A stretch of 7,423 bases of DNA from AC-69 sp044867345 (GTDB taxonomy: Bacteria > Actinomycetota > UBA4738 > HRBIN12): contig JBIOUU010000093.1 in NCBI GenBank assembly GCA_044867345.1, forward strand, positions 1 to 7,423, written 5' to 3'. Below are positions 6,325 through 7,423 of the stretch, in pieces. A program made the translations under genes and the position numbers. Position 1 is the stretch's first letter. Every line of letters begins with the position of its first letter. The notes under the pieces are model-generated. The model was not told the DNA's origin. It searched no databases and saw only the letters and a list, made by a program, of their open reading frames with translations.

Positions 6325-7423
6325 CGTCGCTTCTTTCGGGAGCTGGCCGGGGCGGTGCGGCGGACCATTCCCGCCTTCCCCACGGAGAGCAGCACACCCA
6401 CCGCCCCCATCGACACCACGAGCGATGACCCACCGAACGAGACGAACGGGAGGGGCACACCGGTGATCGGCATGATCCCCGTGACGGCTCCGAGGTTCAC
6501 CACGGCCTGGAGCCCGAGCCAGGCGGTGATCCCTCCGGCCAGGAGCTTCCCGAACATGTCGGGCGCCTTGAGCGCGATCCGGATGCCGGCCCACAGCAGC
6601 GTGGCGAACAGCGCCAGGACTGCGAGCTCACCGAACAGCCCCAACTCCTCCCCGAGGATGGCGAAGATGAAGTCGGTGTGGGCGTTGGGGACATACATCC
6701 ACTTCTGCCGGCTCGCACCGAGCCCCACCCCGAACAGGTGGCCCGATCCAAGCGCGATCAACGACTGCACGATCTGATAGCCGGTGTTGCGGGGATCGGA
6801 CCACGGGTGGAGGAAGGAGAGGAACCGCGCTCTCCGGTATCCCCACCCCAGGATCAGCACTGCCCCCGCCCCCGCCGACAGCAACAACGAGATCGCCAGG
6901 AGACGGAGGCGAACGCCGGCGAGGAACATCAACAGCAACGCCGCGCCGGCGATGACCGTCATCGTCCCCAGGTCGGGCTGGAGCAGCACCAGCAGCGACA
7001 CGCCGCCCACGATCACGAAGAGCGGCAGCATCCACCGCAGCGGTTCGGCTTCCAGCGTGTTCACGTTTCTCGAGAGGATGGCCGCGGTCGCCGCCACCAC
7101 CACGAACTTGGCCAGCTCTGAGGGCTGCACCGAGAACGGTCCGACCTGGAGCCACCGGGCCGCCCCTCCCGCCACCGTTCCAGCGGCCGGGTGCAGGACG
7201 AGCCCCAATAACAGGACGGTGACGACGAGCAATGGCGCCCAGGCCCTCTTCCACACGGGGTAGGGAAGGCGGGCCCCGCCCAGCAGGGCGATCGTGCCGA
7301 TGCCCGCGTACAGCAGTTGCCGCTTGAAGAACAGGAAGCTCGACCCGTAGGCGGCGAACGCGGAGACCGAGCTCGCGGACAGCACCATGACCAGGCCGAT
7401 GGAGGTGAGGGCGGCCGTGGACA
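6321..7423 (-). CDS. ftsW: Septal peptidoglycan polymerase FtsW (SEDS), 5' end cut
   Basis: Polytopic SEDS glycosyltransferase that polymerises lipid II at the septum, working with a class B PBP. Seen: 366 residues in frame from the window edge, beginning inside the first membrane helix (LTSIGLVMVLSASSV). The Met at 7388 is therefore internal and the true start lies to the right of the window. In visible numbering: ARWLQVGPFSVQPSELAK (88-105), LQPDLGT (147-153), GYQIVQS (214-220), PNAHTDFIFAILGEELG (245-261), whose HTDFIF Asp250 matches the essential SEDS aspartate, and PFVSFGGSSL (325-334). Several further hydrophobic helices fill the gaps. The tail is short and basic (SSRKKRR). FtsW rather than RodA is favoured by position directly before murG and by the VSFGGSSL motif. 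Perhaps 15-40 N-terminal residues are missing. murD or mraY-type genes would be expected upstream, outside the window. Confidence 0.96.
   Translation of the reverse strand, partial: STAALTSIGLVMVLSASSVSAFAAYGSSFLFFKRQLLYAGIGTIALLGGARLPYPVWKRAWAPLLVVTVLLLGLVLHPAAGTVAGGAARWLQVGPFSVQPSELAKFVVVAATAAILSRNVNTLEAEPLRWMLPLFVIVGGVSLLVLLQPDLGTMTVIAGAALLLMFLAGVRLRLLAISLLLSAGAGAVLILGWGYRRARFLSFLHPWSDPRNTGYQIVQSLIALGSGHLFGVGLGASRQKWMYVPNAHTDFIFAILGEELGLFGELAVLALFATLLWAGIRIALKAPDMFGKLLAGGITAWLGLQAVVNLGAVTGIMPITGVPLPFVSFGGSSLVVSMGAVGVLLSVGKAGMVRRTAPASSRKKRR

Noticed and set aside
3776..6460. The murC frame stays open for 894 codons, suggesting a large fusion protein
   Set aside because: The part upstream of 5212 overlaps murG in another frame and is Arg/Gly/Pro-rich noise; the GTGA junction gives a normal MurC.
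6325..6594. Extended N-terminus of MurG
   Set aside because: The extension lies inside ftsW coding sequence, and the ATG at 6324 puts the glycine loop at the usual distance from the start.
7386..7388. ATG as the start of ftsW
   Set aside because: In-frame hydrophobic sequence continues upstream to the window edge and completes the first membrane helix, so this Met is internal.
1..7423. Undescribed system, mobile element, CRISPR array or RNA gene
   Set aside because: Both strands are accounted for by seven conserved dcw genes; no repeat array, transposase, integrase, tRNA-like fold or unknown gene was visible.

Overview
The window is a contiguous piece of a division and cell wall (dcw) cluster, with every gene on the minus strand. 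The DNA is very GC-rich. FtsZ closely resembles actinobacterial FtsZ: the N-terminus reads PQNYLAVIKVVGIGGGGVNAVNRM and the C-terminal tail reads DLDIPDFLK. The gene order ends in ftsQ-ftsZ-pgeF, as in Actinomycetota. One difference from the common Streptomyces/Mycobacterium layout is a murB gene between murC and ftsQ. I infer a deep-branching or uncultured actinobacterium, but cannot name the class from sequence alone.

Layout in the direction of transcription (right to left): ftsW (6321-7423, 5' end outside the window), murG (5209-6324), murC (3776-5212), murB (2835-3779), ftsQ (2102-2866), a 234-nt regulatory gap, ftsZ (749-1867), a strong hairpin terminator (665-726), and pgeF (1-607, 3' end outside the window). 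The first four genes are joined by 4-nt ATGA or GTGA overlaps, and ftsQ starts inside murB behind a strong Shine-Dalgarno sequence. ftsW to ftsQ therefore looks like one translationally coupled unit. ftsZ has a spaced leader with a candidate promoter, an inverted repeat and a very strong ribosome binding site, which suggests independent and high expression.

Functionally, MurB and MurC work in the cytoplasm on UDP-MurNAc: MurB makes it and MurC adds the first L-Ala. MurG makes lipid II at the membrane, and FtsW polymerises lipid II at the septum. FtsQ links the divisome, FtsZ forms the ring, and PgeF is a laccase-domain hydrolase implicated in keeping the UDP-MurNAc-peptide pool correct. The window thus holds septal wall synthesis and ring assembly side by side.

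I found no mobile element, CRISPR array, tRNA/rRNA or unknown gene, and no stretch over 300 bases without a gene. This is a largely ordinary housekeeping region. The points worth a second look are regulatory: the mutually exclusive hairpins between ftsZ and pgeF, the AT-richer ftsQ-ftsZ gap, and the placement of murB.
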